Source of the DNA: Gammaproteobacteria bacterium | Lineage (GTDB): Bacteria; Pseudomonadota; Gammaproteobacteria; Pseudomonadales; Azotimanducaceae | Assembly (NCBI GenBank): GCA_026707905.1 | Contig: JAPOVY010000020.1 | Location: 1 to 52,806, forward strand | Reading direction: 5' to 3' | Length of the DNA stretch: 52,806 nt | Shown here: positions 34,809 to 43,210 of the stretch, piece after piece | How the letters are laid out: every line of letters starts with the position of its first letter | Numbering within the stretch: position 1 is the first letter of the stretch | Notes under the pieces: model-generated | What the model saw: only the letters and a program-made list of their open reading frames with translations | Databases searched by the model: none | Told to the model about the DNA's origin: nothing | Program-made: the position numbers and the translations under genes

Positions 34809-34824
34809 TCAATTCGATAATTGA
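34809..34824. promoter_or_regulatory. perfect palindrome just upstream of argG
   Basis: TCAATT (34809-34814) and AATTGA (34819-34824) flank CGAT, giving 6-bp arms ending 24 bases before the argG ATG. ARG boxes bound by ArgR are also AT-rich palindromes (TGAAT...ATTCA), but this one has the C and G swapped, so it is not a consensus ARG box. A regulatory role is suggested only by position. Confidence 0.35.
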
Positions 34825-34848
34825 CGCTTCACTATACGAAGCCTATTA

Positions 34849-36084
34849 ATGGAAAAGGTAGTTCTCGCTTATTCAGGCGGGTTGGACACGTCCGTGATTT
34901 GCCGCTGGCTACAGGAAGAACGGCAAGTTGAGGTTATCACGTTTACGGCTGACATCGGGCAAGGCGAGGAACTCGAGCCGGCGCGAACAAAAGCTGAAGC
35001 CATGGGCGTGTCCGAAATCCACATTGAGGACCTGCAGGAGGACTTTGTACGCGACTATGTGTTCCCGATGTTTCGAGCGAATACCGTCTATGAAGGTGAG
35101 TACTTACTCGGTACGAGTATCGCGCGTCCGCTGATCGCTAAACGATTGGTCGAGATTGCGAAATCCAGTGGCGCAACTGGGATCGCACATGGTGCGACAG
35201 GTAAGGGAAATGATCAAGTTCGATTTGAGCTAGGCGCGATGGCATTGGCGCCGGATATTAACGTGATCGCACCACATCGAGAGTGGGACCTAAATACACG
35301 TGTTTCGATGATGGACTACTGCGAGAAGCACCAGATACCAGTCGAATTTACGCGTGGCGACGAATCACCTTATTCAATGGATGCGAATCTGCTGCACATA
35401 TCGTACGAAGGAGGTGAGCTTGAAGATCCAGGTGTTGAACCGTCTGAAATGATGTGGCGAAGAACCGTTTCGGTACTGGATGCGCCGAATGATCCTGAGT
35501 ATGTCGAAATTGACTTCACCTGCGGAGACCCAGAGGAGTTGAACGGAGAGAAACTGAAACCAGCACAGATGCTCACGCGATTGAATGAACTAGGTGGCGC
35601 ACACGGCATTGGACGTCTCGACATGGTCGAGAATCGGTTCGTCGGAATGAAATCGCGAGGGTGTTATGAGACACCCGGAGGCACGATTCTCTTGGCTGCA
35701 CATCGTGCCATGGAATCCATCACGCTCGACCGTGAGGTGACTCATCTTCGCGACGAACTGATGCCTAAGTACGCGAAGATCATCTACAACGGGTATTGGT
35801 GGTCACCTGAACGTCTTGCGTTGCAAACCTTTATCGACGAGACGCAAAAACCGGTCAGCGGCCGAGTGCGAATGAAGCTCCATAAAGGTACGGTAACCAC
35901 CGTTGGTCGTTGGTCGGAACTTACTAGCTTGTATGACGAGGCGACGGTAACGTTTGACGAGGACGAAGGTGCGTATAACCAAGCTGACGCCACAGGATTT
36001 ATCAGACTGAACGCGCTTCGATTGAAGACCGCAGCACGAAAAGGGCGTAGTAACGAAACCGGCGTTGTTGCGTGGCCTAAGTAG
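34849..36084 (+). CDS. argG: argininosuccinate synthase
   Basis: A 411-residue enzyme joining citrulline and aspartate with ATP, the step after argF. The N-type ATP pyrophosphatase loop AYSGGLDTS is at 7-15, [17 protein letters not shown] near 111-127 carries substrate contacts, and [15 protein letters not shown] near 83-97 is typical. Length is normal. No clear Shine-Dalgarno sequence precedes the ATG; instead the stop of an 89-codon upstream frame overlaps it as TAATG, which could allow re-initiation. argD-argF lie 8 kb away on the opposite strand. argH is not in the window. Confidence 0.96.
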   Translation: MEKVVLAYSGGLDTSVICRWLQEERQVEVITFTADIGQGEELEPARTKAEAMGVSEIHIEDLQEDFVRDYVFPMFRANTVYEGEYLLGTSIARPLIAKRLVEIAKSSGATGIAHGATGKGNDQVRFELGAMALAPDINVIAPHREWDLNTRVSMMDYCEKHQIPVEFTRGDESPYSMDANLLHISYEGGELEDPGVEPSEMMWRRTVSVLDAPNDPEYVEIDFTCGDPEELNGEKLKPAQMLTRLNELGGAHGIGRLDMVENRFVGMKSRGCYETPGGTILLAAHRAMESITLDREVTHLRDELMPKYAKIIYNGYWWSPERLALQTFIDETQKPVSGRVRMKLHKGTVTTVGRWSELTSLYDEATVTFDEDEGAYNQADATGFIRLNALRLKTAARKGRSNETGVVAWPK

Positions 36085-36159
36085 TGTCCGGTGTGATCTC
36101 GATTTCGGCGAGCGCTAGATTAGACCCTTCGCGACAGATCATCGCGTATATTCGGCTAC

Positions 36160-36213
36160 ATCGCTAGTTGATAGCTCGCTCCGGCCTAGTGGAAGGGATG
36201 TTGAGCTAGCGAT
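36160..36213. repeat. inverted repeat between argG and the HepT-like gene
   Basis: ATCGCTAG (36160-36167) and CTAGCGAT (36206-36213) are perfect 8-base inverted copies separated by 38 bases. The right arm includes the HepT-like stop codon. It could act as a transcript hairpin between two convergent genes, but there is no T-tract, so terminator function is uncertain. Confidence 0.3.
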
Positions 36214-36571
36214 TGGCAGTTCGTGTCGGTGTTAACTTTTGCGTGATTGACTCTAGCTGAAGTAATAGGGTGGGCATGTCAGATGTCAGCGTCGCATAGA
36301 CGAGTTCAAGATCAACCTTGAAATACTCGTGAACTAGCTTGCGTCCGACCTTTTCGATTTGCACCCAAGATACGTGCTCGTGCTCTTGTTTGAATTGGTG
36401 CGAGAGATTGCTACTCGCCTCTCCTAACACGACCAAGTGGTAAAGAGTAGCTCGCTGCAATACAGAATTGCACGAGAAACGCTCGTAGGTGGTGTCCGGC
36501 AGCTCGTTCATGATTCTTTGGACGAAATGTCGCATTTCTTCGATCCGCGCTGCGTCATTACGGTATGGCAT
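36206..36571 (-). CDS. HepT-like (DUF86) protein, orphan toxin candidate
   Basis: A 121-residue helical protein of the HepT/DUF86 family, which forms toxin-antitoxin pairs with MntA nucleotidyltransferases; HepT has been described as an RNase held inactive by AMPylation. The family segment VGRKLVHEYFKVD is at about 75-87, with Arg77, His81 and Tyr83. The usual motif is Arg-x4-His-x-Tyr; here the Arg is one position closer and Gly takes its usual place. No MntA gene (GSx10DxD) is adjacent. ATG 36571 fits the family start; a GTG at 36607 is also open. Divergent from it is a DUF2442 gene, another protein usually seen in pairs. Confidence 0.78.
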   Translation of the reverse strand: MPYRNDAARIEEMRHFVQRIMNELPDTTYERFSCNSVLQRATLYHLVVLGEASSNLSHQFKQEHEHVSWVQIEKVGRKLVHEYFKVDLELVYATLTSDMPTLLLQLESITQKLTPTRTANR

Positions 36572-36780
36572 AGATCGATTCCGCGTGCTCTGAGAGGATT
36601 GCACCACTAGTTCGTCTTAGGTTCGAGCTAATTAGAGACATGGATCGCCAGTGGTTATGAAGTTTTCAATCAATGTCACGGATAAGAAGATTTGAAGTCT
36701 AGTGCAGATATGAAACGAGTGTTAAGGTTGATGATGGAACTAGGAGATTCGCAAATTGGGGATTTGTAGGGGATATTTCG

Positions 36781-37083
36781 GTGCGTGAAGCGCAAACACC
36801 AGAGGTATTAGATGTCGCGGTTTCCGAAGAATCGTTGCGTGTAGAACTGAGCGATGGGAGAACATTGGTAGTTCCGACAGGATGGTACCCTCGATTATTT
36901 CATGCGACCCAGCGTGAACGGTCGGTGTGGCAGATCATTGACAAAGGACAGGGAATCCACTGGCAAGAGCTGGATGAAGATGTTTGTCTAGAAGGATTGT
37001 TGCACGGTCGAGGCTCATCGGAGAGCCAATCGTCACTTCAGAAATGGCTGGCTTCACGTTCGGCCAATTCCGAAAAAAGGTAA
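36781..37083 (+). CDS. DUF2442 domain protein
   Basis: A 100-residue protein matching the DUF2442 pattern: VSEESLRVELSDGRTLVVPT near 14-33, WYPRLFHATQRER near 34-46, and IHWQELDEDVCLEGLLHGR near 59-77. The start is GTG with AGGGGAT about 8 bases upstream. DUF2442 genes commonly follow DUF4160 genes in toxin-antitoxin-like pairs. I see no DUF4160 frame in the 170 bases upstream, nor a partner downstream, so it appears solitary. The function of the domain is not established. Confidence 0.8.
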   Translation: MREAQTPEVLDVAVSEESLRVELSDGRTLVVPTGWYPRLFHATQRERSVWQIIDKGQGIHWQELDEDVCLEGLLHGRGSSESQSSLQKWLASRSANSEKR

Positions 37084-37208
37084 ATGAGCTGAACGCTAAG
37101 CGGTGTTCCTCCGGTTTATCGAACACGCCGAGTCTTGTTTCGAGTTGAGACGCGACCAATGTTCTGGCGGATTGACTTGGTGGAAGAAGTCGATGAGTGA
37201 ATATCCCG

Positions 37209-37850
37209 CTAGTCCACGTCATCGTTTTTACGCGTGTACTCGCATAGATCAGTGATGACGCAACGACCACAGAGCGGACGGCGCGCTTTGCAAACGTACC
37301 TGCCGTGAAGGATTAACCAGTGATGTGCCCCTTGCTGAAATTCCTCGGGAACTAAACGAACGAGACGATCTTCAACTTCTCTTGGTGTATTGCCGTGCGC
37401 TATCTTCGTACGGTTACCGACACGGAAGATGTGCGTATCCACCGCGATCGTTGGCATCCCAAACGCTGTGTTCAGCACCACGTTTGCTGTCTTACGACCA
37501 ACGCCAGGCAAGGTTTCAAGTTGCTCTCTGTCCCGCGGGATCTCACCGTTGAATCGCTCGATAAGGATTCGACTCGTCGCGATGATGTTCTTCGCCTTGC
37601 CTCGAAAAAGACCGATCGTTCGAATGTAATCCTGTAGTTTCTCTTCGCCAAGCTCGAGCATTTTGTCCGGGGTGTTTGCGACCTTGAATAGTTTGGCAGT
37701 CGCCGCGTTTACTGACACATCCGTAGCTTGCGCAGAGAGAATCACGGAGACTAAGAGCTCGAACGGCGATCCGAAATCGAGCTCGGTTGTTGGATCTGGG
37801 TCTGCCGCGCGAAGACGTTCAAAAATCGCAGTGCGTTTGGCTCGGTTCAA
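37209..37850 (-). CDS. nth: endonuclease III, DNA glycosylase/AP lyase
   Basis: A 213-residue base-excision repair enzyme that removes oxidised pyrimidines. The helix-hairpin-helix LPGVGRKTANVV carries Lys120, the catalytic Asp is Asp138 in VDTHIFRV, and the [4Fe-4S] cysteines are 187, 194, 197 and 203. All these positions equal those of E. coli Nth. Its start overlaps the rnfE stop by 4 bases, the classical rnf-nth arrangement in Gammaproteobacteria, here preserved although rnfE is separated from the rest of rnf. Confidence 0.97.
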   Translation of the reverse strand: MNRAKRTAIFERLRAADPDPTTELDFGSPFELLVSVILSAQATDVSVNAATAKLFKVANTPDKMLELGEEKLQDYIRTIGLFRGKAKNIIATSRILIERFNGEIPRDREQLETLPGVGRKTANVVLNTAFGMPTIAVDTHIFRVGNRTKIAHGNTPREVEDRLVRLVPEEFQQGAHHWLILHGRYVCKARRPLCGRCVITDLCEYTRKNDDVD

Positions 37851-38437
37851 AGAGCTTTCACTTGAGATACGGTGTCAGACGTATCGCTGGCTTCTAAACG
37901 GTGGTCCAAAAATTGATATCCAGCGAGCAACAATCCAAAGATCAGGAAAGCACCGGTCGGGTCTAGTGCAAGTGGTAATGCGAGGGAAGTCAGTTCGCGC
38001 ATGGCTCCGAAGCCGATTAACACGATGGCAAATCCAGCACTCGTCGTCACAGCATCGAGAATCGCTACACCGATTTTCTCTTTACTAGCAACTTGATTGA
38101 TCCGTCCAAGGATCATGCAGTTCGTAACGATGATCTGCATAAACAACGCGATTTGCATATAGAGCGAAAAAGCAAACGCTTCCATGATCAGTACAACGAT
38201 CGTCGTAAAGGTCGCGATGACTAACACAAACATCGGAAGTCTTACGACGTCCGGAATCAGCCTCCTTAGTAATGAAATCAGCGTGGCTGATCCGATAAGC
38301 ACGAATGCACTAGCGATCGCTAAACCACTGGCGTTGGCGACGGAATTACTTACCGCGAGTAACGGACAGAGTCCGAGCAGCTGGACTGCCGCGACGTTCT
38401 GAGACCAAAGATTGCGTTTTAAGACCTGCTTCAGCAC
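37847..38437 (-). CDS. rnfE: Rnf electron transport complex subunit E
   Basis: A 196-residue integral membrane protein with about six transmembrane segments. It matches RnfE at LWSQNVAAVQLLGLCPLLAV near 10-29 and IVTNCMILGRINQVASKE near 103-120. The two cysteines in GLCP and TNC correspond to those that, with the pair in RnfA, hold a [2Fe-2S] cluster in the membrane in the related Nqr complex. Rnf moves electrons between NADH and ferredoxin while pumping Na+ or H+. The start is GTG. The upstream neighbour is not rnfG but the aldehyde dehydrogenase gene, 34 bases away; nth overlaps its end. Confidence 0.94.
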   Translation of the reverse strand: MLKQVLKRNLWSQNVAAVQLLGLCPLLAVSNSVANASGLAIASAFVLIGSATLISLLRRLIPDVVRLPMFVLVIATFTTIVVLIMEAFAFSLYMQIALFMQIIVTNCMILGRINQVASKEKIGVAILDAVTTSAGFAIVLIGFGAMRELTSLALPLALDPTGAFLIFGLLLAGYQFLDHRLEASDTSDTVSQVKAL

Positions 38438-38471
38438 GAGTTTTCTCAGATTACCCCTAAATGTGGTCCGA

Positions 38472-39959
38472 TTAGCTATTCCGCGGAAAACCGAGATCGA
38501 CAGAACTCTCTTCTAACGAGGACCATCGCGATGTCACAACTTTAGGGCGAGTAAAGAAACGTACGCCGTCTGGTCCATACATGCTGGTATCGCCGAACAA
38601 TGAGTCGTTCCATCCCCCGAAGCTGTGGTATCCCACAGGCACTGGTATCGGTACGTTGATGCCCACCATTCCGGCTTCGACCTCGTCCTGGAAAGCACGA
38701 GCTGCGCCGCCGTGTCGAGTGAAGATCGCCGCACCGTTTCCCCATCGATTGTCCTGAATGAGCTGAAGCGCTTCTTCGTACGTATCCGTTCGAACGACGC
38801 TGAGAACCGGACCGAATATCTCGTCTGTGTAAACCGACATATCGGTTGTGACGTGGTCTATCAATGTTGGTGCGAGGAAGTAGCCATCACCATCAAACGT
38901 CTGATTCCGTCCGTCAACAACAACGGCCGCACCATCTTCAGTGCCCTGAGCAATGTAGCCCGTTACACGCGATCGATGATCTGCGGTTACAAGCGGACCC
39001 ATTTCAGAATCGGCGTGTGTGCCGTCACCGACTTTGAGTTTGGCGATACGGTCGCGAATGGCTTCAATCAATTCATCAGCGATTGAACCGACTGCGACAA
39101 GCACGGATATTGCCATACATCGTTCACCAGCGGAACCGTATGCCGCCGATACCGCTGCGTCGGCAGCGATGTCCAAGTCGGCGTCCGGCAACACGACCAT
39201 GTGGTTTTTGGCTCCTGCGAGCGCTTGGACACGCTTGCCATTTTTTGTGCCAGTTTCGTAGACGTGCTGAGCTACGGGGGTGGATCCTACGAATGAAATC
39301 GCTTGAATAGTTGGATGCTGAAGCAGGCAGTCAACTGCGACTTTGTCACCCTGAACGACGTTGAGTACGCCATTCGGAAACCCGGCTTCATGAAATAACT
39401 CCGCCAACAGCAAAGCTGCTGAGGGATCGCGCTCGGACGGTTTGAGTACGTACGTGTTTCCTGCCGCAATGGCATTTGGTATCGTCCACAAAGGGACCAT
39501 TACGGGAAAGTTGAACGGCGTAATTGCAGCGACGACGCCAAGTGGTTGACGAAGTGTGTATACGTTTACGCCCGTTGCGGCCGCTTCGTTGTATGACCCT
39601 TTTAGATGCTGCGCAATACCACACGCAAATTCGATGTTCTCTAAACCTCGCGCTACTTCACCAGCCGCATCACTGAGCACCTTGCCGTGTTCGAGCGTGA
39701 TGGCGCGGGCTAGATCATCGGTGTGATCTTCGACAAGGTTGCGGAATCGGAACATTAGCTTCGTCCTTGTCGCTATCGACTCTTGACGCCACTCGACGAA
39801 GGCTTGTGCTGCCGCTGAAACTGCAGCATCTACATCTTCGGCGGAAGCAAGACTGACGTTCGCGGTTTGCTGACCCGTGGCCGGATTGAACACGGGACTT
39901 GTGCGGTTCGAGGTGGCAATCTCGCTCACGCCGTTAATCAGATGGTTGATCTGTTTCAT
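38472..39959 (-). CDS. mmsA: CoA-acylating methylmalonate-semialdehyde dehydrogenase
   Basis: A 495-residue aldehyde dehydrogenase of the MMSDH type, which converts methylmalonate or malonate semialdehyde with CoA and NAD+ to propionyl- or acetyl-CoA. Family marks are LRQPLGVVAAITPFNFPVMV near 132, the segment ALAGAKNHMVVLPDAD near 250 that distinguishes this class, and the catalytic Cys in GERCMAISV near 285. It is known from valine, myo-inositol, beta-alanine and pyrimidine catabolism. It sits between the LLM oxidoreductase gene (96 bases upstream) and rnfE (34 bases downstream), inside the interrupted rnf cluster, and may be co-transcribed with rnfE-nth. Confidence 0.94.
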   Translation of the reverse strand: MKQINHLINGVSEIATSNRTSPVFNPATGQQTANVSLASAEDVDAAVSAAAQAFVEWRQESIATRTKLMFRFRNLVEDHTDDLARAITLEHGKVLSDAAGEVARGLENIEFACGIAQHLKGSYNEAAATGVNVYTLRQPLGVVAAITPFNFPVMVPLWTIPNAIAAGNTYVLKPSERDPSAALLLAELFHEAGFPNGVLNVVQGDKVAVDCLLQHPTIQAISFVGSTPVAQHVYETGTKNGKRVQALAGAKNHMVVLPDADLDIAADAAVSAAYGSAGERCMAISVLVAVGSIADELIEAIRDRIAKLKVGDGTHADSEMGPLVTADHRSRVTGYIAQGTEDGAAVVVDGRNQTFDGDGYFLAPTLIDHVTTDMSVYTDEIFGPVLSVVRTDTYEEALQLIQDNRWGNGAAIFTRHGGAARAFQDEVEAGMVGINVPIPVPVGYHSFGGWNDSLFGDTSMYGPDGVRFFTRPKVVTSRWSSLEESSVDLGFPRNS

Positions 39960-40055
39960 GGGTGTGTCTCAGTAAAGGTTGTGTCGCGTGGCGTCAAGCG
40001 TGAATCACGGTGGCTGAATTCAAGCCTAGTGGTGCAGGAGAGGAAGGTCATAAAT

Positions 40056-41060
40056 TTAATCCGCCAGGGCCGGAATCACACCCGTCTCATATGCTTTAAG
40101 TGTCTCCTCTTGAGCATCGTGCATCAAGTAGATTGCAAACTGGTCAACGCCTGAATTTTTCAGAACATTGAGTTTAGAGATGTGATCTTCAACCCGCCCT
40201 ACGACGCAGAATCGGTCGACGATCTCGTCTGGTACGAAATCGGTAGACGGATTTCCTGCACGCCCATGGTGAGAGTAATCGTATGTGCCTCGTTCTCTGA
40301 TGTAGTCGGTCAGAGCTCTTGGAACATCGCCACCGTCAGCACCGTAGCGACTCACAATATCCGCGACATGGTTGCCGACCATACCTCCAAACCAACGCAG
40401 TTGATCTCGTTGATGCTTCAAATCGTCACCCACGTATGCAGGAGCTGCCACACACGTTGCGATCGAACTAATAGAGCGGTCGGCTGCCGCCGCAGATTGT
40501 TGTACGGTACTTAAGGTCCATTCGAGGATCTGCGGATCCGCCAGTTGAAGAATAAATCCATCGCAGTAACGTCCGATGCAGTCGAGAGCTCGGGGACCAT
40601 AACCGCTACCCCACATGGGTAAGTCCCACCCATCATCGATCCAATTGAAGTGGATGTCCGTACCATTCAGCGCCACCGTCTCACCTGAAACCAAGCGTTT
40701 GACAATGTCCATGCACTCTGTCATCTCTCGAAGTGTTCTGGGTTTTCGACCGATGTAACGAAGTGCCGAGTCGCCGCGTCCCATGCCACAGATTGTGCGC
40801 GGACCATACGCATCGTTCAGCGTGGCGAAGAGAGACGCAAGCACCGACCAATCGCGTGAACCAGGATTCGTCACCATCGGACCTACGATGATGCGCTCGG
40901 TTTCGGCAAGTACGCGTGAAAGGATGATGAATGGTTCTTGCCAGAGAACGGGGGAGTCGTAGACCCAAACATGTGTGAAGCCACTTGCTTCTGCGCGTTG
41001 CGCAAGCTCGACGACGCGACGGGCAGGTGGGTCAGGCTGAAGAACGAGTCCGAAGTCCAA
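40056..41060 (-). CDS. LLM-class oxidoreductase, F420-dependent CPS_4043-like family (TIGR03842)
   Basis: A 334-residue luciferase-like TIM-barrel oxidoreductase. The N-terminal LDFGLVLQPDPPARRVVELA, then VGPMVTNPGSRDW near 60, ICGMGRGDSALRYIG near 91, FILQLADPQI near 170, and QLRWFGGMVGNHVADIV near 220 are the pattern I associate with TIGR03842, annotated as F420-dependent and known from actinobacteria and Colwellia. Neighbour links in that family point to pyrimidine- or hydantoin-type catabolism, from memory. The start is set at TTG 41060 because the family begins MDFGLVLQ; GTG codons at 41099 and 41132 would add 13 or 24 residues. It lies between Rieske oxygenase and mmsA genes on the same strand. 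Confidence 0.85.
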   Translation of the reverse strand: MDFGLVLQPDPPARRVVELAQRAEASGFTHVWVYDSPVLWQEPFIILSRVLAETERIIVGPMVTNPGSRDWSVLASLFATLNDAYGPRTICGMGRGDSALRYIGRKPRTLREMTECMDIVKRLVSGETVALNGTDIHFNWIDDGWDLPMWGSGYGPRALDCIGRYCDGFILQLADPQILEWTLSTVQQSAAAADRSISSIATCVAAPAYVGDDLKHQRDQLRWFGGMVGNHVADIVSRYGADGGDVPRALTDYIRERGTYDYSHHGRAGNPSTDFVPDEIVDRFCVVGRVEDHISKLNVLKNSGVDQFAIYLMHDAQEETLKAYETGVIPALAD

Positions 41061-41395
41061 ATGCGTTTCCCGTTGGGGTGAGGATTGCTGTGTCGTCACT
41101 AACACACACACGATACTGCGTTGAAAGTACACATTCGTGCGAAAGAAACTTTTTACGTGCGACCGACCTCGTCAGGAGCATACAGACCGCAATAGTAGAT
41201 TGATGTGAGAAGGGCGAAAGCGGTGAGAAATGAAGCTGGTACATGCTTACAGTGAATTTCGCCTCATTACGAGTCAGTCAATGGCGTTGCAATTCAAGAT
41301 AAAACGCGTAATACACGGACTCACGAATAACGACCATCAGAACCTGATATTGATTCCATTTGCTAAAGATCTCGAAACGACAGTTCGGTGGTTCT
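41061..41395. other. 335-base gap between the Rieske oxygenase and LLM genes
   Basis: No gene is visible. If the LLM protein starts at an upstream GTG (41099 or 41132) the gap shrinks to 263-296 bases. It contains a short CA run near 41103-41110 and probably the promoter of the LLM-mmsA-rnfE-nth stretch. A plus-strand frame at 41230-41469 runs antisense into the oxygenase gene and is not convincing. Confidence 0.45.
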
Positions 41396-42487
41396 TCATC
41401 CAACGGCTCGTTCACAATGTATGGGTGGCGGTTCGACGCCGTTTAAGCGCCAGTTGTAATAATGATTGAAGTCGCGTACGACCCGTTCTACCGACAACAG
41501 CTGACCAGGTTTGAAATCACCCTTCATGCCGCGTTGGACACGCTCGCAGATTTCTTTGTCTTCCGGTAAGAAATCCGGAATCGAGGTCGCTTCAATCGTA
41601 TCACTGAGCCATTCCCCGATGTCTCGAAGCGTACTGCGATGTTGAGTTTTCGCAAATGCACTTCCTGTGCGAATCTGGCAACTGTTCGGTCCGGTGGGAT
41701 ATGTCGCTAACCACAATAAGCTGCCTTCGGATAGAACGCCGACGAATCCTGGCGGAATACTGATGAGGCGGTAATCCCTACGCTCCATATACGTCCCACC
41801 TGTCACGCTCGATCGTGCAGAACCCGCAACATAGTAGGAACCTTTCGTCGGCGAGTATGGCTCGAGCGAGTCCGGGTGAACTTTGAATAGGTGGTAACTT
41901 TCCATGGCATTCATGATCGCGATCTTCCAGTTGCAATCCCATTCGTCGTTCGATTCGAGGTCTGTACGATGGTGTAGTTCATCGATTTCATACGCGATGA
42001 CGTGAGGTTCAATCGTCTTAAGCCGAGATGACAGCGCTTCGACTTCAAGGTTCAAACTCACGAAGATGAGCCCGTGCCAACTTTCAATCCGATAGGAAGA
42101 TAAACAATGCTCTGACTTGTCGACAACGTCTTCGAACTGAAACGGTACGATTAGTAGTCGACCTGAATTGTCGTACGTCCAAGCATGGTACGGACACTGA
42201 ATGCGTGTACCGTTGGTCGGTTTGTCCACGAGCAGTGTGCCTCGATGGGCGCACAGATTGGACAACGCTTTTAATTCACAGTGTTGATCGCGCAATAGCA
42301 ATACAGGTTGTCCGCCCAGTTCGATCGGCAGCTGATCACCTGGCGATCGAAGTGCGTCTTCGGTCGCGACAAAGACCCAGTCATCGCGCCAGATCCTGTC
42401 GATTTCGACATCCATCCACGCTTGGTCGCGATAGGTAACAGCAGGCAACGCGCGTAGCGGATCGAATGCGAAATTCGTTGACGACAT
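41396..42487 (-). CDS. Rieske-type aromatic-ring-hydroxylating oxygenase, alpha subunit
   Basis: A 363-residue oxygenase component. The Rieske [2Fe-2S] site is CAHRG with Cys79 and His81, plus CPYHAW with Cys98 and His101. The mononuclear iron site is ESYHLFKVH near 197-205, the E/D-x2-H-x4-H motif. It would insert oxygen into, or demethylate, a small substrate. The shape resembles the branch containing choline- and betaine-type oxygenases, but I cannot assign the substrate. No beta subunit, ferredoxin or reductase gene is adjacent, so electrons must come from elsewhere. ATG 42487 is chosen over a TTG at 42499. A TTGG-GAAA-CCAA hairpin lies directly before the ATG. It is 219 bases after rnfG. 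Confidence 0.92.
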   Translation of the reverse strand: MSSTNFAFDPLRALPAVTYRDQAWMDVEIDRIWRDDWVFVATEDALRSPGDQLPIELGGQPVLLLRDQHCELKALSNLCAHRGTLLVDKPTNGTRIQCPYHAWTYDNSGRLLIVPFQFEDVVDKSEHCLSSYRIESWHGLIFVSLNLEVEALSSRLKTIEPHVIAYEIDELHHRTDLESNDEWDCNWKIAIMNAMESYHLFKVHPDSLEPYSPTKGSYYVAGSARSSVTGGTYMERRDYRLISIPPGFVGVLSEGSLLWLATYPTGPNSCQIRTGSAFAKTQHRSTLRDIGEWLSDTIEATSIPDFLPEDKEICERVQRGMKGDFKPGQLLSVERVVRDFNHYYNWRLNGVEPPPIHCERAVG

Positions 42488-42706
42488 TTGGTTTCCCAAC
42501 GATGAATCGATTGAAGTGACTCCTTGTAGTCTAGATTAAACTCGTCAGAACGTCGTTCGATCACCTTTAACGAACTGCAAACCGAATCCCCGACGCGATT
42601 CGATCTAACGCCCGATCAGTGATCTTTGCTATCTTCGAATTGTTGCTTAACAAGAATGGGGCGGTCTGCGTGCCAAATCGATTGATGAGTCGACGTTCGC
42701 AACGAA

Positions 42707-43210
42707 CTACGTGTCAAACAAACAAGCGTCGATCAATTCGATTTGCTGTGCTTCGCGTTGCCTTACAGCGTCAAGGACCGTTCGTGTTGTGATAGTCGCT
42801 CGACTGACGACGTCGATATCAGCGGTTGGACGCGCTCCGAACGAACTGATCCAGTCTGATGGATCTAACGCATCGGCGAAGCCCGGTGTTTCTCGATGAG
42901 AAATCACCCGAACGCCCACAAGCGACGATCCTAGATACGCCATCGCGATTGTCATGTTGCCACCGTAACCGCGCGTAGTAACTTTTGGTAACTCGATTAA
43001 ATAGCTACAACTTTCAAGTTGAGTTTCGGAAAGATCGAGTTCGTTAATTCGCGCATTGAGGAGAATCCACAATTCGTTGAGTTCCGTCGCTTCAGCTCGG
43101 ACTCGGTTTTCCTCGATCCTTGGCGTCGTAAAGTGAGTGGTCGTGGCTAGAAGACTACCTAAGATCGCGGCCACACCAGCGAGTACAAGGATCGGTACGA
43201 GTGACTTCAC
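42707..43210 (-). CDS. rnfG: Rnf electron transport complex subunit G
   Basis: A 167-residue periplasm-facing subunit with one N-terminal transmembrane helix (SLVPILVLAGVAAILGSLLA). It matches RnfG at TTRGYGGNMTIAMAYLG near 75 and RVISHRETPGFADAL near 102. The flavinylation motif, normally D-x-x-S/T-G-A-T, reads DVVSRAT: the Thr that receives FMN is kept but the Gly is Arg (codon at 42800-42802). The GTG at 43210 overlaps the rnfD stop as GTGA, which sets the start; a longer frame to 43438 is antisense-like overlap with rnfD and is rejected. It is shorter than E. coli RsxG (about 206 residues). rnfE does not follow. Confidence 0.9.
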   Translation of the reverse strand: MKSLVPILVLAGVAAILGSLLATTTHFTTPRIEENRVRAEATELNELWILLNARINELDLSETQLESCSYLIELPKVTTRGYGGNMTIAMAYLGSSLVGVRVISHRETPGFADALDPSDWISSFGARPTADIDVVSRATITTRTVLDAVRQREAQQIELIDACLFDT

